From contig NZ_CP166850.1 of the NCBI RefSeq assembly GCF_041346945.1, positions 124,001-188,000 of the forward strand: DNA of 64,000 nt, written 5' to 3'. Within the stretch, counting starts at the first letter, position 1, and every line of letters begins with the position of its first letter. The notes below the pieces were generated by a model, which did no database searches, had not been told where the DNA came from, and worked only from the letters and a program-made list of their open reading frames with translations. A program made the position numbers and the translations under genes. Origin of the DNA: Amycolatopsis sp. cg9. Its GTDB lineage: Bacteria > Actinomycetota > Actinomycetes > Mycobacteriales > Pseudonocardiaceae. This document shows, one piece after another, positions 17,756 through 26,086 of the stretch.

Positions 17756-18571
17756 GTGACGATCGACCTGCACGCGCACAGCACGGCGTCCGACGGGACG
17801 ACGCCGCCGTCGGAGCTGCCCCGGCTGGCCGCCGAAGCCGGGCTGGCGGTGCTGGCCCTCACCGACCACGACACCCTCGCCGGCCTGGCCGAGGCGTCCG
17901 CCGCGGCGGACATCGAGCTCGTCCCCGGCGTCGAGATCTCCTGCCGCCTCGACGACGCCGAGGTGCACCTGCTGGGGCTGTTCGTCGATCCCGGGCACGC
18001 GGCACTGGGCGCCGAGCTGGAGCTGATCCGCACCGACCGGGACCGGCGCGGGGTGCGGATGGTCGAGCGCTGCCGCGAGCTGGGCGCGCCGATCACCCTG
18101 GAACAGGTGCGGGCGATCGCGGGCGGCGCACCGCTCGGCCGCCCGCACATCGCCGCGGCGCTGGCCGCGGCGGGCATCACCGACGCCTTCACCCCGGAGT
18201 GGATCGCCGACGGCGGCCGGGCGGACGTGCCCAAGCACGTGCTGGCCACGGCGGCCGCGATCGGCCTGGTCCGGGCAGCGGGCGGGGTCGCGGTGCTGGC
18301 CCACCCGCGGTCGGTGAAGCGCCGCGCTTCGGTGTCGGACACCCAGCTGGCCACGCTGGCCGAGGCCGGGCTCGCCGGGATCGAGGTGGACCACCCCGAG
18401 CAACCCCCGGAGGTCCGCGCCCAGCTCCGTGCCGTGGCCGCTTCACTCGGCCTGCTCGCGACCGGCTCCAGCGACTTCCACGGCGACCGCAAGCCGGTCC
18501 GCCTCGGCGAGTGCACGACTTCCCCGGAGGTGTACGCCGCGCTCCGGGAGTCCGCCGTGTCCGTTTCGTAG
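17756..18571 (+). CDS. PHP-domain metal-dependent phosphoesterase
   Basis: The 271-residue protein has the full PHP motif set: DLHAHSTASDGTTPP at residues 4-18, ALTDHDTLAGL near 39-49, GVEISC, VAVLAHPRS near 180, and TGSSDFHGD near 240. These ligate two or three metal ions. The family (RNase AM/YciV-like) hydrolyses nucleoside 3',5'-bisphosphates or the 5' ends of short RNAs. Start GTG 17756 lies 14 bp after the response regulator. The genes may share a transcript, although no functional link is apparent. Confidence 0.85.
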   Translation: MTIDLHAHSTASDGTTPPSELPRLAAEAGLAVLALTDHDTLAGLAEASAAADIELVPGVEISCRLDDAEVHLLGLFVDPGHAALGAELELIRTDRDRRGVRMVERCRELGAPITLEQVRAIAGGAPLGRPHIAAALAAAGITDAFTPEWIADGGRADVPKHVLATAAAIGLVRAAGGVAVLAHPRSVKRRASVSDTQLATLAEAGLAGIEVDHPEQPPEVRAQLRAVAASLGLLATGSSDFHGDRKPVRLGECTTSPEVYAALRESAVSVS

Positions 18572-18637
18572 CCAGGGGGGTCTCCACGTGGGGGTGTCCG
18601 AGGGCCGCGGGTGAACGCAGGATGACCGCCACTGACC

Positions 18638-18651
18638 GTGACTCAGGTCAC
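18638..18651. promoter_or_regulatory. Short palindrome upstream of branched-chain ABC operon
   Basis: GTGACTCAGGTCAC has 5-bp arms around a 4-base centre and lies 38 bp before the first gene of the ABC operon, in the only gap (118 bp) where its promoter can be. It may be an operator. Confidence 0.3.
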
Positions 18652-18689
18652 ACGAGTGGAGGAGGCCTCTTGCGTCCTGGAGTGAGTAC

Positions 18690-19499
18690 GTGCTGACCGT
18701 GCGTGGTCTCCGGGTGCGGTACGGCCGGTCGACGGCCGCCCTGCACGGTGTCGACCTCGACGTCTCCGCCGACGGCGTGCTGGCCGTGCTCGGCAGCAAC
18801 GGCGCCGGGAAGTCCACTTTGCTCAGAGCCGTCTCGGGCACCCTCCGCATGCACCGGGGCGCGATCGACGGCGGCGAAATCCGCTACGCCGGGCACGCGC
18901 TCGGCAAGCTCGACCCCGCCCGGATCGTCCAGCTCGGCGTCGTCGGCGTCCCCGAGGGGCGGCAGGTCTTCGCCCGGATGACCGTCGAGGAGAACCTGCG
19001 CGCCGGCGGCATCGGGGCGCGCACGGCGGCCGAACGCACCGCCGCCCGCAAGCGGGTCGACGAGCTGTTCCCGGTGCTCACCGAACGCGCCAAGCAGCGC
19101 GCCGGGCTGCTGTCCGGCGGCGAGCAGCAGATGCTGGCGATCGGCCGCGCGCTCATGTCCGCGCCGAAGCTGCTGCTGCTCGACGAGCCCTCGCTGGGAC
19201 TCGCGCCGAAGGTCGTCGAGCAGATCGGCCGCACCATCCGGGAGATCCACGAGCAGGGCACCGCCGTCGTGCTGGTGGAGCAGAACGCCGTGATGGCGCT
19301 GAACGTCGCCGACCACGCCGTGGTGCTGGAGGTCGGCCGGGTGGCGCTGGCCGGGACGGCGGCCGAGCTCGCCGCCAGCCAGGACGTCCAGCGGCTCTAC
19401 CTCGGCGGGCACGCCGAGTCGCAGGAGACCGCCGACGCCGAGGCGGAACGGGCGCGCGAGCAGCTCGCCGGCCGGACCCTGTCGAGGTGGGCCGGATGA
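18690..19499 (+). CDS. livF: Branched-chain amino acid ABC transporter ATPase, LivF type
   Basis: A 269-residue ABC ATPase with Walker A GSNGAGKST (35-43), signature LSGGEQQML, Walker B LLLLDEPSLGLAP and H-loop VLVEQNA, matching LivF of the high-affinity branched-chain amino acid (HAAT) family. It has an extra Ala/Glu-rich C-terminal tail (SQETADAEAERAREQLAG). It heads an operon with a LivG-type ATPase, two permeases and a binding protein, each overlapping the next. Start GTG 18690 gives MLTVRGLRVRYG. The exact substrate (branched-chain amino acids, urea or amides) cannot be fixed from sequence. Confidence 0.88.
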   Translation: MLTVRGLRVRYGRSTAALHGVDLDVSADGVLAVLGSNGAGKSTLLRAVSGTLRMHRGAIDGGEIRYAGHALGKLDPARIVQLGVVGVPEGRQVFARMTVEENLRAGGIGARTAAERTAARKRVDELFPVLTERAKQRAGLLSGGEQQMLAIGRALMSAPKLLLLDEPSLGLAPKVVEQIGRTIREIHEQGTAVVLVEQNAVMALNVADHAVVLEVGRVALAGTAAELAASQDVQRLYLGGHAESQETADAEAERAREQLAGRTLSRWAG

Positions 19500-20269
19500 C
19501 GCCGCCGGAACTGCGCGTCGAAGACGTCTCCCTCCGGTTCGGCGGAATCCGCGCGCTCGACGAGGTGAGCTTCACCGTCGCCCCCGGCTCGCTGCACGCG
19601 CTGATCGGGCCGAACGGCGCCGGGAAGTCCAGCTGCTTCAACGTGATCAGCGGCCTGTACCGGGCGAACGCCGGCCGGGTGCGGCTCGGCGACACCGACC
19701 TCACCGGGCTCGCGCCGCACAAGCTCGCGGGCCTCGGCGTGGGCCGGTCGTTCCAGAACGCCGCGCTCTCCCCCGGCTCGACCGTGCTGGACAACGTCAT
19801 GCTCGGCAGGCACGCGCTGACCCGCGGCGGGTTCCTCGAGATCGGGCTGCGGCTGCCGTGGACGGTCCGCGCCGAACGGCGGCACGCCGAACGCGCACGG
19901 GAGATCTGCGCGTTCCTCGGCCTGGGCCCGGTCGTCGACACCCCGGTCGGCGCGCTGCCCTACGGCGCCGTCAAGCGCGTCGACCTCGCCCGCGCGCTCG
20001 CCGTCGAACCCGTGCTGCTCCTGCTCGACGAGCCCGCGGCCGGGATGAACGCGTCCGAAACCGCGGAACTGGCCGGCACCATCAGCGAAGTCCGCGCCGA
20101 GCTGGGGATCTCGATCCTGCTCGTCGAGCACGACATGGGCCTGGTGATGGGCATCGCCGACCGGGTCACCGTGCTCGACTTCGGCCGCCGCATCGCCGAC
20201 GGCACCCCCGCGGAAGTCCAGTCCGACCCGGACGTCATCAAGGCCTACCTGGGCACGGAGGCGGCGTGA
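19496..20269 (+). CDS. livG: Branched-chain amino acid ABC transporter ATPase, LivG type
   Basis: The 257-residue ATPase has Walker A GPNGAGKSS (38-46), Walker B LLLLDEPAAGMN and the LivG-specific H-loop segment ISILLVEHDMGLVMGIADRV. The ABC signature is degenerate: LPYGAVKRVDLARAL replaces the usual LSYGQQRRLEIARAL. It overlaps livF by ATGA at 19496 and the next permease by GTGA. Together with livF it powers import through the two permeases. Confidence 0.88.
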   Translation: MTPPELRVEDVSLRFGGIRALDEVSFTVAPGSLHALIGPNGAGKSSCFNVISGLYRANAGRVRLGDTDLTGLAPHKLAGLGVGRSFQNAALSPGSTVLDNVMLGRHALTRGGFLEIGLRLPWTVRAERRHAERAREICAFLGLGPVVDTPVGALPYGAVKRVDLARALAVEPVLLLLDEPAAGMNASETAELAGTISEVRAELGISILLVEHDMGLVMGIADRVTVLDFGRRIADGTPAEVQSDPDVIKAYLGTEAA

Positions 20270-21144
20270 ACACATTCCTGCAGCTCGTGGTGAACGGCCT
20301 CGGCAAGGGCGCGGTGTTCGCGTTGCTGGCGCTGGGGTTCGTCATCATCTTCAAGGCCACCGAGGTGGTCAACTTCGCGCACGGCTCGCTCGTGCTCTTC
20401 GGCGGCTACCTCGTCGTGGTGACGCGGGACGCGCTCGGCTGGGTCGGCGCTTCGCTGGTCGGCATCGTTTCGGCCGGGCTGCTCGGCCTGGTCGTGGAAC
20501 GGCTGCTGCTGTCCCGGTCCCGGCACGCCGACGCGAACAGCCTGGCGCTGCTCACCATCGGCGTCGACGTGATCGTCACCGAGGAGATCGTGCGCCGCCT
20601 CGGCGTCACGCTGCCCTTCCTCGGCGACGCCTGGGACGCCAAGCCGTTCCAGCTCGGCGGGATCACGCTCTTCCGCACCCACCTGGTCGCACTCGGCGTG
20701 GCCGCGGTGCTGATCACGGCGTTCTGGCTGGCCTTCAAGTACTCGAACTGGGGCGTGGCCATGCGGGCGCAGGCGGAGAACCGGGAAGCCGCCGCGCTGA
20801 TGGGCATCCGCAGCTCCCGCGTGACGGCGACGGCGTGGCTGGTCGCCGGGGTGCTGGCCGGCGTGGCCGTGCTGTTCATCGCGACGCAGGACTTCTCCGG
20901 CGCCGGGCTGTCCCGCGGGACGCACTCGATCGCGCTGGCCGCGTTCCCGGCGGCGATCCTCGGCGGCCTCGACTCGACGGCGGGCGCGGTGGTCGGCGGT
21001 TTGGTCGTCGGCCTGGTGGAAGCGCTGTCCGCGCAGTACGTCTCGTTCGACTTCTCCAAGAGCGCGGTGTTCCTGGTGATGCTGGTCGTCCTGGTGGTGC
21101 GGCCTTCGGGGCTGTTCGGCACGAGGGAGCGAACGCGTGTCTGA
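20266..21144 (+). CDS. livH: Branched-chain amino acid ABC permease, LivH type
   Basis: A 292-residue membrane protein with about eight hydrophobic helices. GLGKGAVFALLALGFVIIFKATEVVNFAHG near the N-terminus is the LivH hallmark, and the cytoplasmic EAA-like loop NREAAALMGIRSSRVTATAW contacts the ATPases. The C-terminal half includes AAFPAAILGGLDSTAGAVVGG. GTG 20266 overlaps the LivG stop, and its own end overlaps livM by 8 bp. Confidence 0.88.
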   Translation: MNTFLQLVVNGLGKGAVFALLALGFVIIFKATEVVNFAHGSLVLFGGYLVVVTRDALGWVGASLVGIVSAGLLGLVVERLLLSRSRHADANSLALLTIGVDVIVTEEIVRRLGVTLPFLGDAWDAKPFQLGGITLFRTHLVALGVAAVLITAFWLAFKYSNWGVAMRAQAENREAAALMGIRSSRVTATAWLVAGVLAGVAVLFIATQDFSGAGLSRGTHSIALAAFPAAILGGLDSTAGAVVGGLVVGLVEALSAQYVSFDFSKSAVFLVMLVVLVVRPSGLFGTRERTRV

Positions 21145-22300
21145 CAGCGCCGTGTCCGAAGTGGACGCTCCACCCGAGCCGCAGGCACCGCCGCGGCCCC
21201 GCCGGAACCTGGCCAAGCTCGTGCGCACGGCGGCGTGGCTCGCGCTGCTGGTGGTCCTGCTCGCGCTGCCGCTCTACCTCGACGCGGCTTGGCTGAAGGC
21301 CGGGCAGTACATGATGATCGGCGGCGTCGGCGCGATCGGGCTGACGCTCGTGGTCGGGCAGGCCGGGCAGCTTTCCCTGGCCCACGCCTTCTTCCTGCTC
21401 GCCGGCGGCACGGCCTACACCGTCCTGTCCGGACCGGCCGGCGACGACCGCGTGATCGGATTCGGCCTCGACCCGGGATTGTCGTTGCTCGGCGCGGTGG
21501 CCGTCGCGGCCTTGCTGGGCCTGGCCTTCGCCCCGGTCGCCGGGCGGCTGCGCGGGATCTACCTCGGCGTCGCCTCCCTCGCGCTGGTGTTCCTCGGCCT
21601 CTACTTCGGGCAGTCGGCCGAAGAGCTCACCGGCGGGACGTCGACCGGGCGCACGCCGGCGCCGTTCTCGCTGTTCGGCTTCCCCTTCACCAACGACGGC
21701 CCCGAAATCACCCTCCTCGGCGTGCCGATCCGGCAGGCCGAGCGCACGTGGTACCTGTTCCTGCTGCTGACCGTGCTCGCGTTCGTGATCGCCCGCGGCG
21801 CTGTCCACGGCCGGGTCGGGCGGTCGTGGCGGGCGGTGCGCGACAACGAAGCCGCGGCCGCGGTCATGGGCGTCAGCGTCATGCGCGCGAAGGCGGGAGC
21901 GTTCGCGGTCTCCTCGGCGTACGGCGGCCTGGCCGGCGCGATGACCGTGCTGTGGTTCGACATCCTCAAGCCGGACGAGAGCGAGTTCGGCACCTACGGC
22001 ATCAACGTGTCCATCGCCTTCCTGGCGATGGTCATCATCGGCGGGCTCGGCTCGGTGCCCGGCGCGCTGGTCGGCGCGCTGATCGTCAACGGCCTCCCGC
22101 AGGTCCTCGCCCTGTACTCCGCCGACCTGGGCTGGTTCTCCGGCACCGGCGACGGCGCGCTGACCCCCGTCCTCGTCAGCTCGTTCGTGTACGGCGCCGC
22201 GATCGTCCTCGTCGTGCTCTTCGAGCCCGGCGGGCTCGCCGCGATCGGCCGCCGGCTCACCCAGCGGCGGTTTCGCCGTCAACCCCCGGAGGAGAAATGA
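21137..22300 (+). CDS. livM: Branched-chain amino acid ABC permease, LivM type
   Basis: The 387-residue protein has a Pro-rich cytoplasmic N-terminus (VDAPPEPQAPPRPRRN) and about nine hydrophobic segments. It shows the LivM signature YMMIGGVGAIGLTLVVGQAGQLSLAHAFF, the loop WRAVRDNEAAAAVMGVSVMRAKAGAFAVSSAYGGLAG, and the C-terminal AMVIIGGLGSVPGALVGALIV. It pairs with LivH. The gene starts at GTG 21137 inside the end of livH and its stop overlaps the binding-protein start as ATGA. Confidence 0.88.
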   Translation: MSDSAVSEVDAPPEPQAPPRPRRNLAKLVRTAAWLALLVVLLALPLYLDAAWLKAGQYMMIGGVGAIGLTLVVGQAGQLSLAHAFFLLAGGTAYTVLSGPAGDDRVIGFGLDPGLSLLGAVAVAALLGLAFAPVAGRLRGIYLGVASLALVFLGLYFGQSAEELTGGTSTGRTPAPFSLFGFPFTNDGPEITLLGVPIRQAERTWYLFLLLTVLAFVIARGAVHGRVGRSWRAVRDNEAAAAVMGVSVMRAKAGAFAVSSAYGGLAGAMTVLWFDILKPDESEFGTYGINVSIAFLAMVIIGGLGSVPGALVGALIVNGLPQVLALYSADLGWFSGTGDGALTPVLVSSFVYGAAIVLVVLFEPGGLAAIGRRLTQRRFRRQPPEEK

Positions 22301-23547
22301 AACGCACACACCTGGCGGCGGCGCTGGCGGCCGTCCTCGTCCTCTCGGCGTGCAGCACGAAGGCCGGTGACTCCGGCTCGTCCGGCTCGGACAGCTCCGG
22401 CGTCAAGACCGGCAAGGGGGTGACGGCGACCGAGGTGACGCTCGGCGTGATGACCGACAAGTCCGGCGTGTTCAAGAACCTCGGCCTCGGCGTCACGCAG
22501 GGCAACGAGCTGTGGGCCAAGGACTTCAACGCCGCCGGCGGCGTCTGCGGCCGGCAGGTGAAGCTCGAAGAGGTCGACCACGGCTACAAGGCCGACACCG
22601 CGAAGACGCTGTACCCGCAGATCGAGCCGAAGGTGCTCGGGTTCGTGCAGCTGCTCGGCTCGCCGGTGGTGGCCGCGCTGAAGCAGAACCTGGCCACCGA
22701 CAAGACCGTCGCCGCGCCCGCGTCGTGGTCGTCCGAGCTGCTCGACAACCCGTACGTGATGATCGTCGGCACCACCTACGACCTGGAGATCATCGACGGC
22801 CTGTCGTACCTGCAGGAGCAGGGCCTGATCAAGGACGGCGACGCGATCGGGCACGTCTACATCGACGGCGAGTACGGCAAGAACGGCCTGCGCGGCTCGC
22901 AGTTCTACGCCAAGAAGCACAGCCTGACGGTCAAGGAAGTGAAGATCACCTCGACCGACAGCGACCTGACCAACGTCGTCACCGGCCTCAAGGGCGCCGG
23001 GGTCAAGGCGATCGTGCTGACCACCACGCCCGCCCAGACCGGGTCCGCGGTCGCGACGAACAAGGCGCTCGGGCTGAACGTGCCGGTGCTGGGCAACAAC
23101 CCGACGTTCGACCCGGCGCTGCTGAAGAGCCCGGCCGCCGGCGCGCTCGACAAGCTGACGATCGTCGCCAGCAGCGTGCCGTTCTCCGCGGACCTGCCGA
23201 AGGCCAAGGACGTCGCGGCCAAGTTCAAGGCCGCGTACAAGGAGACGCCGAACGGCGGTGTCCCCTACGGCTACGCGGTCGGCGAGGTCTGGGGCGCGGT
23301 GCTGAAGAAGGCCTGCGACAACAAGGACCTCACCCGCGACGGCATCGCCGCGGCGCTGAAGCAGACGACGTCGGCGAGCACGGACAACCTGGTCGCGGCG
23401 CTCGACTTCTCCAAGCCGGGGACGCCGGCGACGCGCCAGGTGTACGCGGCCACCCCGGACGCCTCCGCCGAGGGCGGCGTCAAGTACGTCAAGCCGCTGT
23501 TCGAGGCTCCCGAGGCTAAGGAATACGTGGCACCGCACCAGAAGTGA
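22297..23547 (+). CDS. ABC transporter substrate-binding lipoprotein
   Basis: This 416-residue protein starts with a lipoprotein signal: KRTHLAAALAAVLVLSAC with Cys19 as the lipidated residue, followed by a Gly/Ser linker (about 22-36). The rest is a Peripla_BP_6 fold beginning VTLGVMTDKSGVFKNLGLGV. It would capture the ligand outside the membrane and deliver it to LivHM. The binding-protein gene is the last of the operon rather than the first, as is more usual. Its end overlaps the convergent dehydrogenase gene by 32 bp. It could bind amino acids or amides; valine/leucine is favoured because the next gene is a valine/leucine dehydrogenase. Confidence 0.88.
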   Translation: MKRTHLAAALAAVLVLSACSTKAGDSGSSGSDSSGVKTGKGVTATEVTLGVMTDKSGVFKNLGLGVTQGNELWAKDFNAAGGVCGRQVKLEEVDHGYKADTAKTLYPQIEPKVLGFVQLLGSPVVAALKQNLATDKTVAAPASWSSELLDNPYVMIVGTTYDLEIIDGLSYLQEQGLIKDGDAIGHVYIDGEYGKNGLRGSQFYAKKHSLTVKEVKITSTDSDLTNVVTGLKGAGVKAIVLTTTPAQTGSAVATNKALGLNVPVLGNNPTFDPALLKSPAAGALDKLTIVASSVPFSADLPKAKDVAAKFKAAYKETPNGGVPYGYAVGEVWGAVLKKACDNKDLTRDGIAAALKQTTSASTDNLVAALDFSKPGTPATRQVYAATPDASAEGGVKYVKPLFEAPEAKEYVAPHQK

Positions 23548-24547
23548 GCCGCCGTTCGGCCAGCGCGGCCGCCTCGTGCGACGGGGTGGTCGCGTTGGCC
23601 TCCGCGGCCGTCAGGAGGTCCGTGACGGTCCGCTCGATCGTCCCGACGCGAGCGAGCGCGGCCTCGTGGTCCAAGCCCTCCGCTTCACGGGCGAGCGTGT
23701 AGAGGATCCCTCCGGCGCTCGCCACGTAGTCGGGGATCCAGCGGACGCCGCGGGCGGCCAGGGAGTCGGCGACGCTGTCGTCGGTGAGCTGGTTGTTGGC
23801 GGGGCCGACGACGAGCGGGGTGTCGAGCCGGGCCACCGTCTCGGGGCTCAGCACCCCGCCGACCGCCGCGGGGATCACCACGTCGGCGGTCAGGGTGAGC
23901 GCTTTCTCCGGCTCGGTCCAGGTGAGCCCGCTCTGCTCGGCCTCGGCGCGCTTGGCCGGGTCGATGTCGGAGACGACGACGTCGGCGCCGGCCGCGTGCA
24001 GGCTCGCCGCGAGGTGCGCGCCGACCGAGCCGTAGCCACTGATCACCACCCGGCGGCCGGCCAGGTCCGCCGGGCCGGCCGCCCGGAGCGCGGCGAGCAC
24101 GCCGACGGCGGTCGGGCCGCTGGAGGAACCGGTTCCGCCCGCCGATTCGGGCGTGCAGAACGCGTACGGCGAGGCCTCCCGGAGCACCAGCATGTCGGCC
24201 GGGCCGGTGCCCACGTCCGGGCCGGCCCGGTACGCGCCGCCGAACTCGGCGATCAGGTCGGCGTGGTCGAGCAGGACGGCCCGGCGCTCCTCGGGGGCGA
24301 GCACGCGCCCGGGCTCCGGCGCGATGACGCTCTTGCCGCCGCCGAACGCGAGCCCGGCGACGGCGCACTTCGCCGTCATGGCCGCCGAGAGGCGCAGGAC
24401 GTCGCCGACGGCTTCTTCGAGCGTGGCGTAGGGCTTGAAGCGGCAGCCGCCGACGGCGGGGCCGAGCGCGGTCGAATGGATCGCGACCATCGTGGTGATG
24501 CCGGATCGACGGCCACGGCGGGCGACGAGGTGCTCATGTGCGGTCAT
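23516..24547 (-). CDS. vdh: Valine/leucine dehydrogenase (Glu/Leu/Phe/Val family)
   Basis: The 343-residue enzyme has VGGCRFKPYATLEEA, the lysine-bearing segments AAMTAKCAVAGLAFGGGKSVI (Lys60 and Lys72), GPDVGTGPADM, and the NAD-binding fold with VVISGYGSVGAHLA. These are features of NAD-dependent branched-chain amino acid dehydrogenases, which oxidatively deaminate valine, leucine or isoleucine to 2-oxo acids. Streptomyces Vdh is the closest functional precedent. It is divergent from an Lrp-type regulator across 77 bp with an inverted repeat, and convergent with the ABC operon, which together suggest coordinated uptake and catabolism. Confidence 0.88.
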   Translation of the reverse strand: MTAHEHLVARRGRRSGITTMVAIHSTALGPAVGGCRFKPYATLEEAVGDVLRLSAAMTAKCAVAGLAFGGGKSVIAPEPGRVLAPEERRAVLLDHADLIAEFGGAYRAGPDVGTGPADMLVLREASPYAFCTPESAGGTGSSSGPTAVGVLAALRAAGPADLAGRRVVISGYGSVGAHLAASLHAAGADVVVSDIDPAKRAEAEQSGLTWTEPEKALTLTADVVIPAAVGGVLSPETVARLDTPLVVGPANNQLTDDSVADSLAARGVRWIPDYVASAGGILYTLAREAEGLDHEAALARVGTIERTVTDLLTAAEANATTPSHEAAALAERRLTSGAVPRIP

Positions 24548-24570
24548 GGCAGCCGAAGTTAGAGTGATCG

Positions 24571-24594
24571 TCGGCGTCGTGGATTCGACGCCGA
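24571..24594. promoter_or_regulatory. Inverted repeat between vdh and lrp-type gene
   Basis: TCGGCGTCG (24571-24579) and CGACGCCGA (24586-24594) are perfect 9-bp arms with a 6-base spacer, centred in the divergent 77-bp intergenic region. It is a good candidate operator for the adjacent Lrp/AsnC protein controlling both genes. Confidence 0.5.
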
Positions 24595-24624
24595 ACGAAA
24601 TTCGGCTCCGACCGGGAGGTCACG

Positions 24625-25083
24625 GTGCTCGACGAACTTGATTCGGCGATCGTGCGGCACCTGCAGGAAGACGCGCGGCAGACCAACCGGGACATCGCCC
24701 GCAAGGTCGGCATCGCCCCCTCGACGTGCCTCGAGCGCATCCGGCTGCTGCGTGAGCGCGGCGTCATCCGCGGCTACCACGCCGACATCGACCTGGCGAG
24801 CCTCAACCGCGGCGTCCGGGCGCTGGTCACGGCGCAGGTGCGGCCGCTGAGCCGGGCGGTCATCGACTCCTTCCAGCGGTCGATCGCCGAACTGCCGGAA
24901 GTGCTCTCGGTGTACGTGACCGCGGGGAGTGACGATTTCCTGATCGAAGTCACCACCCCGGACATCGACGCGCTGCACGCTTTCCTCACCGACCGCCTGG
25001 CGCTGCGCCGGGAGATCGTCGGGTTCCGCACGTCGATCGTTTTCCGCCACCTGCGCAAGACGACGCTTGAACCGCTGCCTTAG
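24625..25083 (+). CDS. Lrp/AsnC-family transcriptional regulator
   Basis: A 152-residue Lrp/AsnC protein. The N-terminal helix-turn-helix (about 5-55) reads LDSAIVRHLQEDARQTNRDIARKVG, then PSTCLERIRLLRERGVIRGYHADIDL. The C-terminal RAM ligand-binding domain (about 65-145) includes VLSVYVTAGSDDFLIEVTTPDIDAL. It is divergent from the valine/leucine dehydrogenase gene, an arrangement known from Streptomyces-type Vdh and BkdR regulation. It most likely senses an amino acid and controls vdh. GTG 24625 follows GGGAGGTCAC. Confidence 0.9.
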   Translation: MLDELDSAIVRHLQEDARQTNRDIARKVGIAPSTCLERIRLLRERGVIRGYHADIDLASLNRGVRALVTAQVRPLSRAVIDSFQRSIAELPEVLSVYVTAGSDDFLIEVTTPDIDALHAFLTDRLALRREIVGFRTSIVFRHLRKTTLEPLP

Positions 25084-25088
25084 GGGTA

Positions 25089-25105
25089 TCCGGGGATCAC
25101 CCGGA
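25089..25105. terminator. Weak hairpin after lrp-type gene
   Basis: TCCGGG and CCCGGA form a 6-bp stem with a 5-base loop, six bases after the regulator stop codon. It is followed by A residues rather than T on the plus strand, so a terminator role is doubtful. Confidence 0.25.
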
Positions 25106-25221
25106 AAAAGCGCGACACACCCCCCTACGTGCACCCCTGAAATACCCGGGTTCGCACGCTGAGAGGCGGAAACTGTCGGTGGTGAGGCGTCTAATGGGCA
25201 CGACGGGAAGGAGGCGCCGCC

Positions 25222-25479
25222 ATGATCACCGAATTGAACCATCGTGAGCGGGCCACGTTGAGAGCCGTGGCCGGGGGCCACGCCGAGATCAGCTGCAGCT
25301 GCGAGCCCGACCTGTTCATCGACGGCTTGAGCTGCTGCGACCAGTCCACCGCGCACCGGCTCGCGCGGCTCGGCCTGATCGCACCCGCACACCCCGGCAA
25401 GTGCGGCGACCGCGTGCCCGCGCTGCTGACCGAGGCCGGGGCGTCGGTGCTCGGCGAGGGCCTCGCCGTCGCCGCGTAA
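25222..25479 (+). CDS. Small cysteine-rich hypothetical protein
   Basis: An 85-residue protein with ATG 25222 behind a strong GGAAGGAGG ribosome-binding site. It has Cys residues in ISCSCEPDLF, LSCCDQS and GKCGD, five in total, spaced as in a possible metal site. The segment DQSTAHRLARLGLIAPAHPGKCGDRVPALLTEAGASVL looks like a small winged-helix end. I do not recognise the family. Coding status rests on the ribosome-binding site, GC3-rich codons and lack of overlap with other genes. Confidence 0.6.
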   Translation: MITELNHRERATLRAVAGGHAEISCSCEPDLFIDGLSCCDQSTAHRLARLGLIAPAHPGKCGDRVPALLTEAGASVLGEGLAVAA

Positions 25480-25519
25480 TTTCGTTGCCACGCACTGGGG
25501 TCACTGCCAGCATCACCCG

Positions 25520-26086
25520 ATGCACGTATTCCTCGAAACCGAGCGGCTGATCTTCCGCCGGTTCACCGAGAACGACGCGGACGCGCTCTTCGAGCTGTAC
25601 GACGACGCGGACGTGATGAAGTACCTCAATGGGGGCCTGCCGGCCGACCGCACGGAGATCGCCGAAAAGGATCTCCCCGCGTTCCTCGGTTACTACGAGC
25701 GTTTCCCCGGTTACGGGTTCTGGGCGGCGATCGAGAAGCGGACCGGCGATTTCCTGGGGTGGTTCCACTTCCGCCCGCGCCCGCAGGACCCGCCGGACGA
25801 GCCGGAGCTGGGGTACCGGCTGCACCGGAAGGCGTGGGGCCGGGGCTACGGCACCGAGGGCTCGGCGGCGCTGCTCGCGAAGGGGTTCACCGACCTGGGG
25901 GTCACCCGCGTGACGGCGTCCACCATGAAGGTGAACGAACGCTCGTGGCGCGTGATGGAGAAACTGGGGATGACGTTCGTCCGCTCGTACTTCGAGGAGT
26001 TCCCCGAGCACGAGCGGGCCCCGGGCAGCGAACACGGCGAAGTCGAGTACGCCATCACCCGAGAGCAGTGGGCCGCGCGGTCGTGA
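25520..26086 (+). CDS. GNAT-family N-acetyltransferase (RimJ/RimL type)
   Basis: The 188-residue protein starts LETERLIFRRFTENDADALFEL, as in RimJ/RimL acetyltransferases. The acetyl-CoA-binding P-loop region is LGYRLHRKAWGRGYGTEGSAALL (motif A, RGYGTEG near 112-118). ASTMKVNERSWRVMEKLGM is motif B. It transfers an acetyl group from acetyl-CoA to an amine; ribosomal protein, antibiotic or metabolite targets are all possible. Its stop codon lies inside a long hairpin shared with the convergent mannosidase gene. Confidence 0.87.
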   Translation: MHVFLETERLIFRRFTENDADALFELYDDADVMKYLNGGLPADRTEIAEKDLPAFLGYYERFPGYGFWAAIEKRTGDFLGWFHFRPRPQDPPDEPELGYRLHRKAWGRGYGTEGSAALLAKGFTDLGVTRVTASTMKVNERSWRVMEKLGMTFVRSYFEEFPEHERAPGSEHGEVEYAITREQWAARS

